Shown: one piece after another, positions 8,295 through 17,262 of the stretch
Layout of the letters: the number at the start of each line of letters is the position of its first letter
Position numbering within the stretch: position 1 is the first letter of the stretch
From: Acinetobacter sp. HR7
GTDB lineage: Bacteria > Pseudomonadota > Gammaproteobacteria > Pseudomonadales > Moraxellaceae
NCBI RefSeq assembly: GCF_000773685.1
Contig: NZ_JPQO01000025.1
Coordinates: forward strand, 1 to 38,833
Reading direction: 5' to 3'
Length of the DNA stretch: 38,833 nucleotides
Made by a program: the position numbers and the translations under genes
The notes under the pieces: generated by a model
The model's database searches: none
What the model was told of the DNA's origin: nothing
What the model saw: the letters and a program-made list of their open reading frames with translations, nothing else

Positions 8295-8608
8295 ATCAAG
8301 ATGATTTCTTAAAGCAAGTAACTTCCAAACTTGATGGTATGGCACAACAGCACAAGGGCAAAGCTGTTGTGATGAACCGTGTACTTGAAGAAATTCAGGA
8401 CACTAAAGAATCCCGTTTTGCCTTTCTGAAAATGTCGGGCTTTGCTCTCGCAGCGGCTATTGCTGGCATAGTTGTATTACCGAATATTGCCACTCATGAT
8501 GAACCTCAAACTCAGGTTGTTTCCACTCCTAAGCTTTCTCCTCAAATGGTAGAGGACTTGGAAATGCTCATGGTTTTAGGTGAGGACAAGGTGCCACATG
8601 GCAGCTAA
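8291..8608 (+). CDS. One-TM protein, possible anti-sigma factor
   Basis: The 105-aa protein has a cytoplasmic-looking N-terminus (about 45 residues, charged), one membrane helix (FALAAAIAGIVVLP, about residues 50-66) and a short periplasmic tail containing LSPQMVEDLEMLMVLGED. It begins inside the sigma-gene stop (ATGA overlap) and overlaps the next gene by 11 bp. The arrangement and topology suggest a membrane regulator of the sigma factor, but no zinc anti-sigma (HxxxCxxC) motif is present. The role is therefore inference from context. An envelope-sensing partner is the simplest alternative. Confidence 0.7.
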   Translation: MNQDDFLKQVTSKLDGMAQQHKGKAVVMNRVLEEIQDTKESRFAFLKMSGFALAAAIAGIVVLPNIATHDEPQTQVVSTPKLSPQMVEDLEMLMVLGEDKVPHGS

Positions 8609-8996
8609 GAAACTGGCGATTGCTTTTTGTGCTTTTGGCTTTCTGCAAACTAGTTTTGCAGGCTTCGAACGCTTCTGGATTTTTTCTAAAGATGCCAATA
8701 CACAAGTCAGTGAAACCTGGGATAGCTTATCTGATTCAGAACAGGCAGCATTAATCAAACGTTATCAAACTTTGAAAGAACTTCCAGCACAACAAAGTGT
8801 AAACCTGCAGCAACGCATGGACTGGTTTACCCAGCTACCTGAAGCTGAAAAACAGAAAATGCGTGAAACTTGGCAGCGCATGAGCACCCATGAACGTAGA
8901 GAACTGGCATCACGTATGCAAAAAGCCTCTCCAGAACAGCGCCAGGCTATTCGAGAAGAGTATATCAACAAACATCTTATAGTTACTGAGCATTAA
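8598..8996 (+). CDS. Secreted DUF3106-like protein
   Basis: This 132-aa protein has an N-terminal signal peptide (AAKKLAIAFCAFGFLQTSFA, cleavage near residue 22). A helical domain rich in Q, E, R and W follows, with repeated W/F..L...E...M/L spacing (WDSLSDSEQAALIKRY, DWFTQLPEAEKQKMRETW, RMSTHERRELASRM). This resembles the DUF3106 family and, loosely, CpxP/Spy-like helical periplasmic proteins. The ATG at 8598 is chosen over a GTG at 8580 because GAGG and AAGG lie just upstream and the signal peptide starts there. It is the last gene of the sigma operon, ending before a bidirectional terminator. Function is unknown; periplasmic sensing or chaperoning is possible. Confidence 0.75.
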   Translation: MAAKKLAIAFCAFGFLQTSFAGFERFWIFSKDANTQVSETWDSLSDSEQAALIKRYQTLKELPAQQSVNLQQRMDWFTQLPEAEKQKMRETWQRMSTHERRELASRMQKASPEQRQAIREEYINKHLIVTEH

Positions 8997-9040
8997 TTTA
9001 TCTTCATTTATAGAATTCATCTCCCTCTAAATAAGTAATA

Positions 9041-9066
9041 AAAAAGCCTCCATCTGGAGGCTTTTT
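9041..9066. terminator. Bidirectional terminator between convergent operons
   Basis: GCCTCC (9046-9051), loop ATCT and GGAGGC (9056-9061), with five A before and five T after. It can stop both the sigma operon (plus) and the CSLREA gene pair (minus). Confidence 0.85.
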
Positions 9067-9082
9067 ATTTAATATTATTATA

Positions 9083-11500
9083 TTAATTTTTGAATCGACG
9101 ATATCCAGCTAAGCCCAACAATCCAAATAATCCCCAGATGCCAAATGAGCCGCCACCACTAGATGAAGTATTCGTATTTTTTGCAGTATTCTCTAATACA
9201 ATTGTTGCTGTGTTTGACATCATTTCATCTGCATCAAAGACATTATAGTCCATGCTATAGCTAAACTGGCTCAGGTTATTATTTACACTAAAAGTAAGCT
9301 TGCCGCCATAGCAAGTTTCTCGCTGATAGTCACCAGGACATGGCCCTTCACGCTCAGCTTTCAAAGTTACACCAGAAGGTAAACTGACAATACGGATTGG
9401 AATTTCCTTACCATCTTTGTCTTTATAAAAGGCTGGCTTTCCTTGTGCTGTGCTACGATCACCATCCCCTTCATCACTGTCATTTTCTAAAGGATTAACT
9501 GTAATCGTTAAACCACTATCAGGGCTAATTTTGTAAAAATCATTTTTTGCAATCGGTGCAATGTTGACAAAAGATGCTGCAAGAACACCTGAACTTTTCG
9601 CATTGGTATTTTTATCAACTAAGGTATAAGTACAGAATTCCTGATCGGTTGCACTGGTAACTTTGCCATCCGTACGATACATCATTATACGATTAAGGCC
9701 CGTTTTCCATTCACACTTCAGCGCAGGGTCCTCATAGCCATCTAATTTTAAGGAATTCCCTTCACCTGCAAGTGCACCCACACCTAGTACTTTCGTACTT
9801 ACATTATAATTCGAGGCATTTAATGCTGTAACTTTAATGTTTGAACCATCAAAAGCTTCTTGTAAAGTCGACTGTTTAAATGGATCAATATAAATTGCAC
9901 GATATTTTCGGAACTTCTCCGTATAGGATTTGAGATCCTGATACTCTTTTAGCTCCTCTTTTAATCCTGCCAATTCTTCTTTTGGTGTATTTTGATCTTC
10001 AATTAATGCTTCCAATTCATCGATATTGGATTGATAAAAGTCCATCAGCTCTATATGTGATGAATTTTTTAAGTCTTCAACATCACCTGCCATTAAATTA
10101 CGTATTTCAACCGCACCAATCTCACAGCTATTGGCCTGATCGGGGTTCAATCTCAGAGACATACCTACATCTCGGCTGATACCACGTTGATCTGTTGCTT
10201 CACAACCTTCGCCTTTCACATCCACTAAATCATTTGCCGTTTTATTATCACGTGGATAGTAAATACCAAGATATCGATTATCTACCGCAGGTTCCAAGAA
10301 CTTACTGAGTACACTACTCATGCTGACAGCAGATAAGTCAATAAGCTGCGTTGCAGTCTGTTCTGATGATCGTTCTGGTAATACACATTGAGACTTGCCT
10401 GTTAATTCGAAAGCATTTTGCACATGTGCGAAAAGAATATTTTGATTTAGACTTGGATTGCCTCCATTTAAAGCATATTCACAAGATTTTCCAGCGTTAT
10501 ACGCGAGCACGTTATAACTTAAAAGCTTTGCACCGACGTTGTCATAGAACAATACTGATTTCGCAGTATTCTCAACAATGGTATTACTGCTTAAACTTAA
10601 ATTAGAACTTGAATGAAGGGGTTTATCTGCTCTATTCACAAAATTAAATACATAGCCCCCTGTCTGGTTCTGAGCAATTGTCGAATTTAAGAAACTGCTT
10701 GTAGCGTAACCACAGAAATCAAAAATACTTTGATCTGATAGTGCACCATTACGAATAAGGCTTGAATTGGATACCTGCAACCCCAACTCTGTATTTGCTA
10801 AATTGGCGCTACATTCCATTGCAAATACACTGCCGAATTGTTGAGCCTTGTTTTTTTCAATACGACTGTCATTAATGGTAACTGTCTTTTGTCCATTCTG
10901 ACTTATCGCATAAATGGCACCGCCATTCACATCGGCAGATGAACCGATAATTTCACTGCTATAAATACCAAGTGGCCCTGCAACATATAAAGCACCACCA
11001 TTTCCACTATTGACTACATTTGAATTCTTGACAGCTCGTCCATTTCGGATAGAAATCTGATAAACATTTAGAGCAGCTTGGCTTTCAACCGTATTAAAAA
11101 TACGGGATTTGCCTTGTGCATCAATGACTGTTTTAAGCGCTTCTTTTTTTGGATAAAGTAGGGTAATTGGGCTACGCTCTGTATAATTAAATGCGCTTTC
11201 ACCATAAATGTTGATTGCAGATTCAACAACGAGTTCACGGTCAATTTTATAAGTACCGGCTTTGAGCTGGATTTGGTCAGGTGCACTTCCATCTAAACGA
11301 AGTGTGCGACCAACATTACAACCACCATATGATTTGTCTAATTTTGCAGTTTTAATTGCTTCACGTAATGAACAAGCACTGGCATTTTCCCCATCTTCAT
11401 CTACCAATGTTGTGACCCGAATAGTTTTATCCTCAGCTGCCATCAAACTCATTGCCGAAACTACAGCTAGCGCTAATATTCCTTTTTTATAATTTTGCAT
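9083..11500 (-). CDS. Rhombotarget-type CSLREA / GlyGly-CTERM surface protein
   Basis: This 805-aa secreted protein starts at the ATG at 11500, which has AAGGA seven bases upstream and opens a signal peptide (MQNYKKGILALAVVSAMSLMAA). Domains in order: the CSLREA motif (about 43); a right-handed beta-helix region with NGGALY and NGGAIY turns (about 165-330); a choice-of-anchor-Q-like motif CEATDQRGISR with CEIGAVE (about 425-460); a charged coiled coil (about 475-535); an Ig-like segment around NIAPIAKNDFY (about 650); and the tail GGGSFGIWGLFGLLGLAGYRRFKN. GG, a hydrophobic helix and basic residues form the GlyGly-CTERM signal, known to be processed by rhombosortase. It lies 10 bp downstream of a paralogue. 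No rhombosortase gene is in the window. Confidence 0.85.
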   Translation of the reverse strand: MQNYKKGILALAVVSAMSLMAAEDKTIRVTTLVDEDGENASACSLREAIKTAKLDKSYGGCNVGRTLRLDGSAPDQIQLKAGTYKIDRELVVESAINIYGESAFNYTERSPITLLYPKKEALKTVIDAQGKSRIFNTVESQAALNVYQISIRNGRAVKNSNVVNSGNGGALYVAGPLGIYSSEIIGSSADVNGGAIYAISQNGQKTVTINDSRIEKNKAQQFGSVFAMECSANLANTELGLQVSNSSLIRNGALSDQSIFDFCGYATSSFLNSTIAQNQTGGYVFNFVNRADKPLHSSSNLSLSSNTIVENTAKSVLFYDNVGAKLLSYNVLAYNAGKSCEYALNGGNPSLNQNILFAHVQNAFELTGKSQCVLPERSSEQTATQLIDLSAVSMSSVLSKFLEPAVDNRYLGIYYPRDNKTANDLVDVKGEGCEATDQRGISRDVGMSLRLNPDQANSCEIGAVEIRNLMAGDVEDLKNSSHIELMDFYQSNIDELEALIEDQNTPKEELAGLKEELKEYQDLKSYTEKFRKYRAIYIDPFKQSTLQEAFDGSNIKVTALNASNYNVSTKVLGVGALAGEGNSLKLDGYEDPALKCEWKTGLNRIMMYRTDGKVTSATDQEFCTYTLVDKNTNAKSSGVLAASFVNIAPIAKNDFYKISPDSGLTITVNPLENDSDEGDGDRSTAQGKPAFYKDKDGKEIPIRIVSLPSGVTLKAEREGPCPGDYQRETCYGGKLTFSVNNNLSQFSYSMDYNVFDADEMMSNTATIVLENTAKNTNTSSSGGGSFGIWGLFGLLGLAGYRRFKN

Positions 11501-11510
11501 TATTTTATCC

Positions 11511-13304
11511 TTAATTTTTACGCAAACCACGTAAGCTAATTAAGCTCAGTAATCCTAGTATTCCCAATATACCTAATGAACCGCCCGATGTTTTTACTGT
11601 CTTATCTTCAAATTTATTATCGGGTTCTTGCACAATTTGTGTTGTGATAGGTAAATATGGTTTTGAGACGTTAAAGCGTGTCGAACTCGTAACTACTTGC
11701 ACTTCAAAAATATCTGCACCATGCCAAGCCGAATCTGGGGTATACACTAAATTGCCATGAATATCGATTTGTGTTGACCCTTTTGATGGAGTTTTGGTTT
11801 GTACAATACGCAAACAACCATCTTGCCACGGCTCATTATTTGGATTCTTACCAATAATGGAATTACATTCTTCTTTGGGAATCAGATCGCTATCCCCTAA
11901 AAATTTTGCAATAGAAAATTTTGCAATTTCTCCAGCTTTTAAATCCTGACCTGTCAACTGACCAGATGTTGGGACTATAATTTCAATCGCACCTCTATCA
12001 CATTCTGCATTATTAAAGGACCGGTTCGTGCCTCGTTGATCGGAAGACTCACAAGATAATACATTTTCTGCTATTGTTGAACTACCAGCATTCACAATTG
12101 GTGATTCTTTAATTGACCTATAATTTAATAAGATACGGGGACGCATATAACCTAAAAATGTATTTTCAGCTGTTTCAAATGGACACAATTCTGAACGATT
12201 ATTCTCTCTTAAACTTAAACAGCTACCTTGACTGCTACCATCTTTAGTTGCGATTAGTTGTGTCCCTTTATAAATTTGGTTTGGTGCTTCATTGCTACCA
12301 TCACCACAACTTATACTAGTCAAGTTATTTTGTATTAAAGATTTATCATTATTAAAAACACAGTCCTGATGGTTTTTTAAAATAATGCTATTTGCTAGAT
12401 ATGCCTTAGCATATGGTGCTTGTAAAAGCACCCCTGCACCTTGGTTATCAACAATTGTAAGATTATTCGCTATAATACCATCGACCAGATTTAAAATATT
12501 TCCTGTATTTTGTACCAGAGTACTACTTACAATACGAGCTGCGCCTACTCGTAAATCATCAGGATTTAAAGCTGAAAAAGGGGCTTTAGTAAATATGTTT
12601 ACACTGTTTGAAGCAGTCGTTTTATTCTTACGTATGACACTTTGTTGAATTGAATAGCTCGGATGTTCACTATAGAGCACAGCACCTTCGGTCGCTTCAT
12701 TTTCAATGATTAAACTACTGCGAACCTCAATGGAACCTAGATAATTTCCGAAATTACCCACATTATAAATCGCACCACCTTTAGATGCATTGCCGTGGCT
12801 TAATTTCACATACTCAAATGTTGCCTTACCTTTGTTATAGACTATCCCCCCTTCTACAGCACAACTTGATTGCCCACACCCTTCTAAATCAAGTTCTTTA
12901 AATGTCACTGAAACAAAGTCATCTCCACTTAGTATACGGAAAATATTATCCTTTCCCTTCATCTTAATGCGTGCATTGTATAGACCTTGAACACGGTTAC
13001 GGTCTGTCACTACATTACTATCTTCATCAACGGACTTAATATTTAGAGATTTTTTAATTTCTATATGTTTATTCAGGAGGTAGTTTTTTTTATCTGTAAG
13101 TAAAATATTTGCTGTTGAATTTTCCCCACCACAGCCCATATAACCTTCTTTGGCCAAACCGAGATTCACATATTCAATAGCTTCACGAAGTGAACATTCC
13201 TTATCATCCTTAACAATATCTTCAGTCGTAGTAACAACAATGTCAGCACCGTAAGCATGCCCCATCATGCATAGCAAACCAATGCCTAAGCTCTTCTTGA
13301 GCAT
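11511..13304 (-). CDS. Second CSLREA / GlyGly-CTERM secreted beta-helix protein
   Basis: This 597-aa paralogue of the downstream gene has a signal peptide (MLKKSLGIGLLCMMGHAYGA) and the CSLREAIEYV motif near residue 37. Beta-helix repeats (GGIVYNKG, KGGAIYNVG) lie at about 140-330. A CESSDQRGTNR ... CDRGAIE motif of the choice-of-anchor-Q type is at about 420-440, followed by a beta-rich segment, SGGSLGILGILGLLSLISLRGLRKN being the GlyGly-CTERM tail. AGGAGA precedes the ATG at ideal distance. The two genes are 10 bp apart, so one transcript. The DNA is visibly more AT-rich than its neighbours, suggesting acquisition or relaxed codon use. The likely location is the cell surface or secreted after tail processing; ligand unknown. 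Confidence 0.82.
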   Translation of the reverse strand: MLKKSLGIGLLCMMGHAYGADIVVTTTEDIVKDDKECSLREAIEYVNLGLAKEGYMGCGGENSTANILLTDKKNYLLNKHIEIKKSLNIKSVDEDSNVVTDRNRVQGLYNARIKMKGKDNIFRILSGDDFVSVTFKELDLEGCGQSSCAVEGGIVYNKGKATFEYVKLSHGNASKGGAIYNVGNFGNYLGSIEVRSSLIIENEATEGAVLYSEHPSYSIQQSVIRKNKTTASNSVNIFTKAPFSALNPDDLRVGAARIVSSTLVQNTGNILNLVDGIIANNLTIVDNQGAGVLLQAPYAKAYLANSIILKNHQDCVFNNDKSLIQNNLTSISCGDGSNEAPNQIYKGTQLIATKDGSSQGSCLSLRENNRSELCPFETAENTFLGYMRPRILLNYRSIKESPIVNAGSSTIAENVLSCESSDQRGTNRSFNNAECDRGAIEIIVPTSGQLTGQDLKAGEIAKFSIAKFLGDSDLIPKEECNSIIGKNPNNEPWQDGCLRIVQTKTPSKGSTQIDIHGNLVYTPDSAWHGADIFEVQVVTSSTRFNVSKPYLPITTQIVQEPDNKFEDKTVKTSGGSLGILGILGLLSLISLRGLRKN

Positions 13305-13424
13305 GACTTTCTCCTGTTTTTAAATTCTTTATTTTTTATTCAAAACATCGCCTATCCTGGCGAAATTTAAATTATTTTGCTCTAATTTGTCATAATTTGA
13401 TTAATTACTCAAGATTTTTATTTA
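13305..13424 (-). promoter_or_regulatory. AT-rich leader of the CSLREA operon with small hairpin
   Basis: This gap between hda and the CSLREA pair is strongly AT-rich. TCGCC (13348-13352) and GGCGA (13359-13363) form a short stem, but no proper T-tract follows on the minus strand, so it is more likely a leader structure than an hda terminator. No confident promoter hexamers were found. Confidence 0.3.
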
Positions 13425-14129
13425 TTAACGATATTCATCAATCAAAGCATAAATCTGGCGCAAATTCGCATTGCTGACCTTCAATTTTTCCCCTTTAAGT
13501 AGTTGAATAATCTGCTCTAAAGTTTGTAAAAGAACCGAAGTTTGATGAGGGCCATGATTTAATAAGTAATCAAGAATTTGCTGATCTAAATGAATTCCAC
13601 GTCGATCAAGTACAGAAGTCACTAAAGCAAAACGGTCCGCATATAAACTGCCATTCGGTACACGGGTACTCACTGCTTGTGTCAAACGTGACTGTAAATC
13701 CGGAAGTTCCAATTTCAGCTCAATCGGTGCTACACGAGAAGAAAAGACCAATTGCCCTCCCCCCTCATTATTGTTATTAATCAAATGAAAAACTGCTTTT
13801 TGCCAGTGTGGTACACCACTAATGGCCTCAATATCATCCAAAGCAACCAGATCATATCGGTCTAATGAAGTAATCGCTTCAGTTGGTGCATCCAAGAGTT
13901 CGAGCAAGGAAACCTGAATTGCAGTTTTACCTACTTCCAGATACGAATCACAGATCGCAGAGAGCAGATGACTTTTCCCCGTACCTGCTCCACCATAAAC
14001 ATAAAACTGTTTAATCAGGCCTGCATGTAACTGACGGATTGCATCAATCACATGTCCCCATCCGGGACCCGAAAAATCACTGATTCGGGCATCGAGCTGG
14101 GGTTCAATATCAAGTTGCAATTGACGCAT
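13425..14129 (-). CDS. hda: Hda, DnaA regulatory inactivator
   Basis: Hda is an AAA+ DnaA homologue that, with the sliding clamp, stimulates ATP hydrolysis by DnaA after replication starts. The 234-aa protein has an N-terminal QLQLDI stretch that fits the clamp-binding motif. Walker A GGAGTGKS is at residues 46-53, Walker B LVALDD at 94-99, and a sensor/arginine-finger region around LQSRLT and RRGIHLDQQ. It lacks the DNA-binding domain IV of DnaA, giving the usual Hda length. It starts 29 bp after perM on the same strand, so the two are probably co-transcribed. Confidence 0.9.
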   Translation of the reverse strand: MRQLQLDIEPQLDARISDFSGPGWGHVIDAIRQLHAGLIKQFYVYGGAGTGKSHLLSAICDSYLEVGKTAIQVSLLELLDAPTEAITSLDRYDLVALDDIEAISGVPHWQKAVFHLINNNNEGGGQLVFSSRVAPIELKLELPDLQSRLTQAVSTRVPNGSLYADRFALVTSVLDRRGIHLDQQILDYLLNHGPHQTSVLLQTLEQIIQLLKGEKLKVSNANLRQIYALIDEYR

Positions 14130-14158
14130 ATCTATTATTTGGCCTATCCATCTTTAAG

Positions 14159-15364
14159 CTAGTTTTCTTCAATCTTACTCGGTTTTTCATCAGCTTGCAG
14201 TGTTTTCACTTCGGATGGTTTCAGTTCAACATCTACATTCATGTCTGAGGTTTCGATATTCACTGATCCGGTAGAAGCATCCTGTACTACCATAGCCTGT
14301 TGGCCGTACATCGCACTTTTTTCATAGAATTCACGTGCATGACGAAGTAATACAACGATTACAGCTGCGACCGGCAGAGCAATCAGCATACCCAAGAAAC
14401 CGGCTAATTGCGCACCAGCCAATACCGCGAATACTACAGCAACCGGTGATAGACCAATTTTATCACCCAACAAAAATGGTTGCAGGATATAACCCTCTAC
14501 GGCCTGTCCAACCATAAACACGATCCCTACCAGCACTAATTGCCACCAGTCGATGCCAAATTGGAATAAGGTCGCAACCATCGCTGCGATGATACCTACG
14601 GCAAAACCGAGGTAAGGAATAATACTGCACAGACCAGCCACCATACCGATGATTAGACCAACTTCCAGACCTATTAGCTGCAAACCGACCGCGTAAACCA
14701 CCCCAAGTAGAACCATCACCAAAAACTGGCCTTTCACAAAGGCACCCAGGACTTCATGACATTCACCCACAATTTCCATTGTGCTTTTTTCATAAGGTCG
14801 TGGAATGAGACGGCGTAAGCTATCGAGCATGCGCTCCCAGTCCAGCAAGAAATAGAAAGCAATAATCGGAATCAGAACAATGGTTCCACCAACCTGAATA
14901 AAGCTAATCCCAGATTGAGCCAGTTTCAGTGCCACGGCCTGAATACTGTCAGCACTATAGTTAGTTTGCACATAATCCATCACCACATCAGAAATCTGTG
15001 CAGTATCGATTTCCATTGGAACCAGATTAAAAGTGCTAGATAACCAAGGCAAAAATGTATAATTAATCCAGTGAATTCCGGCTGGAATACTGTCACGCGC
15101 ATACATGAGCTGTTTCCACACCAATGGCACCAGATACCACATTGCTAAAGTTAAAACCACACCAATCCCAATAAAAACAATACTGATAGAGAGCCAACGC
15201 GGCAGACCAATATGATGTAGGCGATTAACTAAAGGACTAAAGAGATAAGCGAGCAAAAATGCACCAACAAACGGAATGACCACAGGTTTCAGCAGGTATA
15301 ACACCCACGCAATCAAGGCAATACCAGCCAGGATAAAAATGCGACGTAAGGTACGATCTACCAT
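14159..15364 (-). CDS. PerM/AI-2E family inner-membrane transporter
   Basis: This 401-aa polytopic protein of the AI-2E/PerM (UPF0118) family has about eight hydrophobic segments. The first pair (about 9-26 and 27-45) and a third (about 60-85) precede a soluble loop (about 90-150). A C-terminal cluster (about 155-345) contains the family's GLCSIIPYLGFAVGIIAAM and GQAVEGYILQPFLLG. The tail after residue 350 is hydrophilic and acidic/lysine-rich. The substrate is not predictable; the family includes proton or sodium antiporters as well as putative AI-2 exporters. It is divergent from purM and is followed by hda. Confidence 0.85.
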   Translation of the reverse strand: MVDRTLRRIFILAGIALIAWVLYLLKPVVIPFVGAFLLAYLFSPLVNRLHHIGLPRWLSISIVFIGIGVVLTLAMWYLVPLVWKQLMYARDSIPAGIHWINYTFLPWLSSTFNLVPMEIDTAQISDVVMDYVQTNYSADSIQAVALKLAQSGISFIQVGGTIVLIPIIAFYFLLDWERMLDSLRRLIPRPYEKSTMEIVGECHEVLGAFVKGQFLVMVLLGVVYAVGLQLIGLEVGLIIGMVAGLCSIIPYLGFAVGIIAAMVATLFQFGIDWWQLVLVGIVFMVGQAVEGYILQPFLLGDKIGLSPVAVVFAVLAGAQLAGFLGMLIALPVAAVIVVLLRHAREFYEKSAMYGQQAMVVQDASTGSVNIETSDMNVDVELKPSEVKTLQADEKPSKIEEN

Positions 15365-15465
15365 CTAATCTCGCCTTTTCTCTATTAATCGTTATAAAAA
15401 GTAAAATATTTTAATAAAGATAACATTTTAGGGCATAAATAACATAAGAGTTTCGTATATTCAGG

Positions 15466-15490
15466 TATAATCAGCGCCGCGAATGCGGAG
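15466..15490 (+). promoter_or_regulatory. Putative purM -10 box and ribosome binding site
   Basis: A perfect TATAAT lies at 15466-15471 with no clear -35. GGAG at 15487-15490 sits eight bases before the purM ATG. CCGC/GCGG around GAAT (15477-15488) forms a tiny stem next to the ribosome binding site. Confidence 0.45.
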
Positions 15491-15498
15491 ACTTCATT

Positions 15499-16569
15499 AT
15501 GAGCAACTCAACTTCTACCCCAAACACTGGTTTAAGCTACAAAGATGCAGGTGTCGATATTGAAGCGGGCGACGCGTTAGTCGACCGTATCAAATCTGTC
15601 GCAAAGCGTACTTCCCGTCCTGAAGTTATGGGCGGCCTAGGTGGCTTTGGTGCACTTTGTAAAATCCCTAAAGGTTATGAAGAGCCTGTTCTCGTATCTG
15701 GCACCGATGGTGTTGGTACAAAATTACGTTTAGCACTGAATTTAAACCGTCATGACACCATTGGTCAGGATCTGGTAGCAATGTGTGTGAACGATCTTCT
15801 GGTGTGTGGTGCTGAACCACTGTTCTTCCTGGACTACTATGCAACGGGTCACCTGAATGTTGATGTTGCTGCAAATGTCGTGACTGGTATCGGTAAAGGG
15901 TGTGAGCTTGCAGGCTGTGCATTGGTAGGCGGTGAAACTGCTGAAATGCCAGGTATGTATGAAGGCGAAGACTATGACCTGGCAGGTTTCTGTGTCGGTG
16001 TCGTTGAGCAAAGCAAAATTATTGATGGTTCTAAAGTCAAAGCAGGTGATGTACTGATTGGTGTAGCTTCTTCAGGCGCTCACTCTAACGGTTACTCGCT
16101 GCTACGTAAAATTCTTGAAGTGAAGAATGTTGATTTAAACCAGCTCGTAGATGGGCGTCCTCTTGCTGATGCAGCAATGGAACCAACCCGTATCTATGTC
16201 AAATCGATTCTTAAACTGCTAAAACAGGTTGATGTGCATGCCATGGCACACATCACTGGTGGTGGCTTGCCAGGCAACCTACCGCGTGTACTACCAAATG
16301 GTGCTCAAGCAGTGATTAATGAATCTTCTTGGGAATGGCCAGAACTGTTCAAACTGTTACAACGCGAAGGTGGTGTAGAACAGTTTGAAATGTACCGCAC
16401 CTTCAACTGTGGCGTGGGCATGGTACTGGCTGTAGATGCCGCTGATGCGGATAAATCCATTGAAGTGCTAAACAACTTAGGCGAAAAAGCATGGGCAATG
16501 GGTCACATTGTGGACAATGCTGAGTCTGTAGAAGGCGCTGATGAAAAAATCCGCGTGATCTTCGCATAA
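15499..16569 (+). CDS. purM: Phosphoribosylformylglycinamidine cyclo-ligase (AIR synthetase)
   Basis: PurM makes aminoimidazole ribonucleotide from FGAM and ATP, step five of de novo purine synthesis. The 356-aa protein has the normal length and the family motifs: the N-terminal [32 protein letters not shown] (ATP/phosphate binding), [25 protein letters not shown] and [20 protein letters not shown] lies eight bases before the ATG. purN starts four bases after the stop, so the two purine genes form an operon, an arrangement common in gammaproteobacteria. Confidence 0.96.
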   Translation: MSNSTSTPNTGLSYKDAGVDIEAGDALVDRIKSVAKRTSRPEVMGGLGGFGALCKIPKGYEEPVLVSGTDGVGTKLRLALNLNRHDTIGQDLVAMCVNDLLVCGAEPLFFLDYYATGHLNVDVAANVVTGIGKGCELAGCALVGGETAEMPGMYEGEDYDLAGFCVGVVEQSKIIDGSKVKAGDVLIGVASSGAHSNGYSLLRKILEVKNVDLNQLVDGRPLADAAMEPTRIYVKSILKLLKQVDVHAMAHITGGGLPGNLPRVLPNGAQAVINESSWEWPELFKLLQREGGVEQFEMYRTFNCGVGMVLAVDAADADKSIEVLNNLGEKAWAMGHIVDNAESVEGADEKIRVIFA

Positions 16570-16573
16570 TCGC

Positions 16574-17203
16574 ATGACTAAAATTGCTGTTCTTGTTTCA
16601 GGCAGTGGATCCAACCTGCAGGCCCTGATTGATGCCAATCTCTCAGGGCAAATTGTCGGGATAATTTCCAACAAGCCTGAAGCATATGCCTTAACCCGTG
16701 CCCAACAGGCTGGGATCCAGACTGCGGTGATTGAACACAAACAGTATCCAAACCGCGAAGCTTTTGATGATGTCATGCATCAGCAACTGTTAGATTGGAA
16801 TGTGGATCTGGTAGTACTGGCAGGCTTTATGCGAATTTTAAGTGAAAAATTTGTTAAAGCCTGGGAAGGAAAAATGGTCAATATCCACCCTTCTCTACTG
16901 CCAAATTACAAAGGTATGCATACCCATCAACGGGTACTGAATACCGGTGATGTCCTGCATGGATGTACCGTACATTATGTGACAGCAGAACTGGATGCTG
17001 GTCAGGCACTGGCACAAGGCGTGTTAAAAGTATCCCATCAGGATACTGCACATAGCTTGGCGCAGCGAGTACATGTACTTGAACATCTGATTTACCCTCA
17101 AGTGGTGGAATGGATCTGTACAGGTACCATTCAGCATACGGAAACTGGGGTGACTTATCGCGGTCAGCCGATGCATGAGCCGGTACAGTTCTGTAAATTT
17201 TAA
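16574..17203 (+). CDS. purN: Phosphoribosylglycinamide formyltransferase (GART)
   Basis: PurN transfers a formyl group from 10-formyl-tetrahydrofolate to GAR, step three of purine synthesis. The 209-aa protein starts with the phosphate-binding loop LVSGSGSNLQALID. The catalytic triad is visible: Asn103 and His105 in MVNIHPSLLP and Asp141 in ELDAGQALAQG, matching Asn106, His108 and Asp144 of E. coli. It follows purM by four bases and is closed by a bidirectional terminator. Confidence 0.95.
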   Translation: MTKIAVLVSGSGSNLQALIDANLSGQIVGIISNKPEAYALTRAQQAGIQTAVIEHKQYPNREAFDDVMHQQLLDWNVDLVVLAGFMRILSEKFVKAWEGKMVNIHPSLLPNYKGMHTHQRVLNTGDVLHGCTVHYVTAELDAGQALAQGVLKVSHQDTAHSLAQRVHVLEHLIYPQVVEWICTGTIQHTETGVTYRGQPMHEPVQFCKF

Positions 17204-17217
17204 GTTTTAAACTGCAT

Positions 17218-17246
17218 AAAAAACGCATCCGAGGATGCGTTTTTTA
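17218..17246. terminator. Bidirectional terminator after purN
   Basis: CGCATC (17224-17229), loop CGAG and GATGCG (17234-17239), with A-rich sequence before and seven T after. It ends purMN on the plus strand and can also stop the hydrolase transcript on the minus strand. Confidence 0.85.
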
Positions 17247-17262
17247 TTTATAACAGAATACT

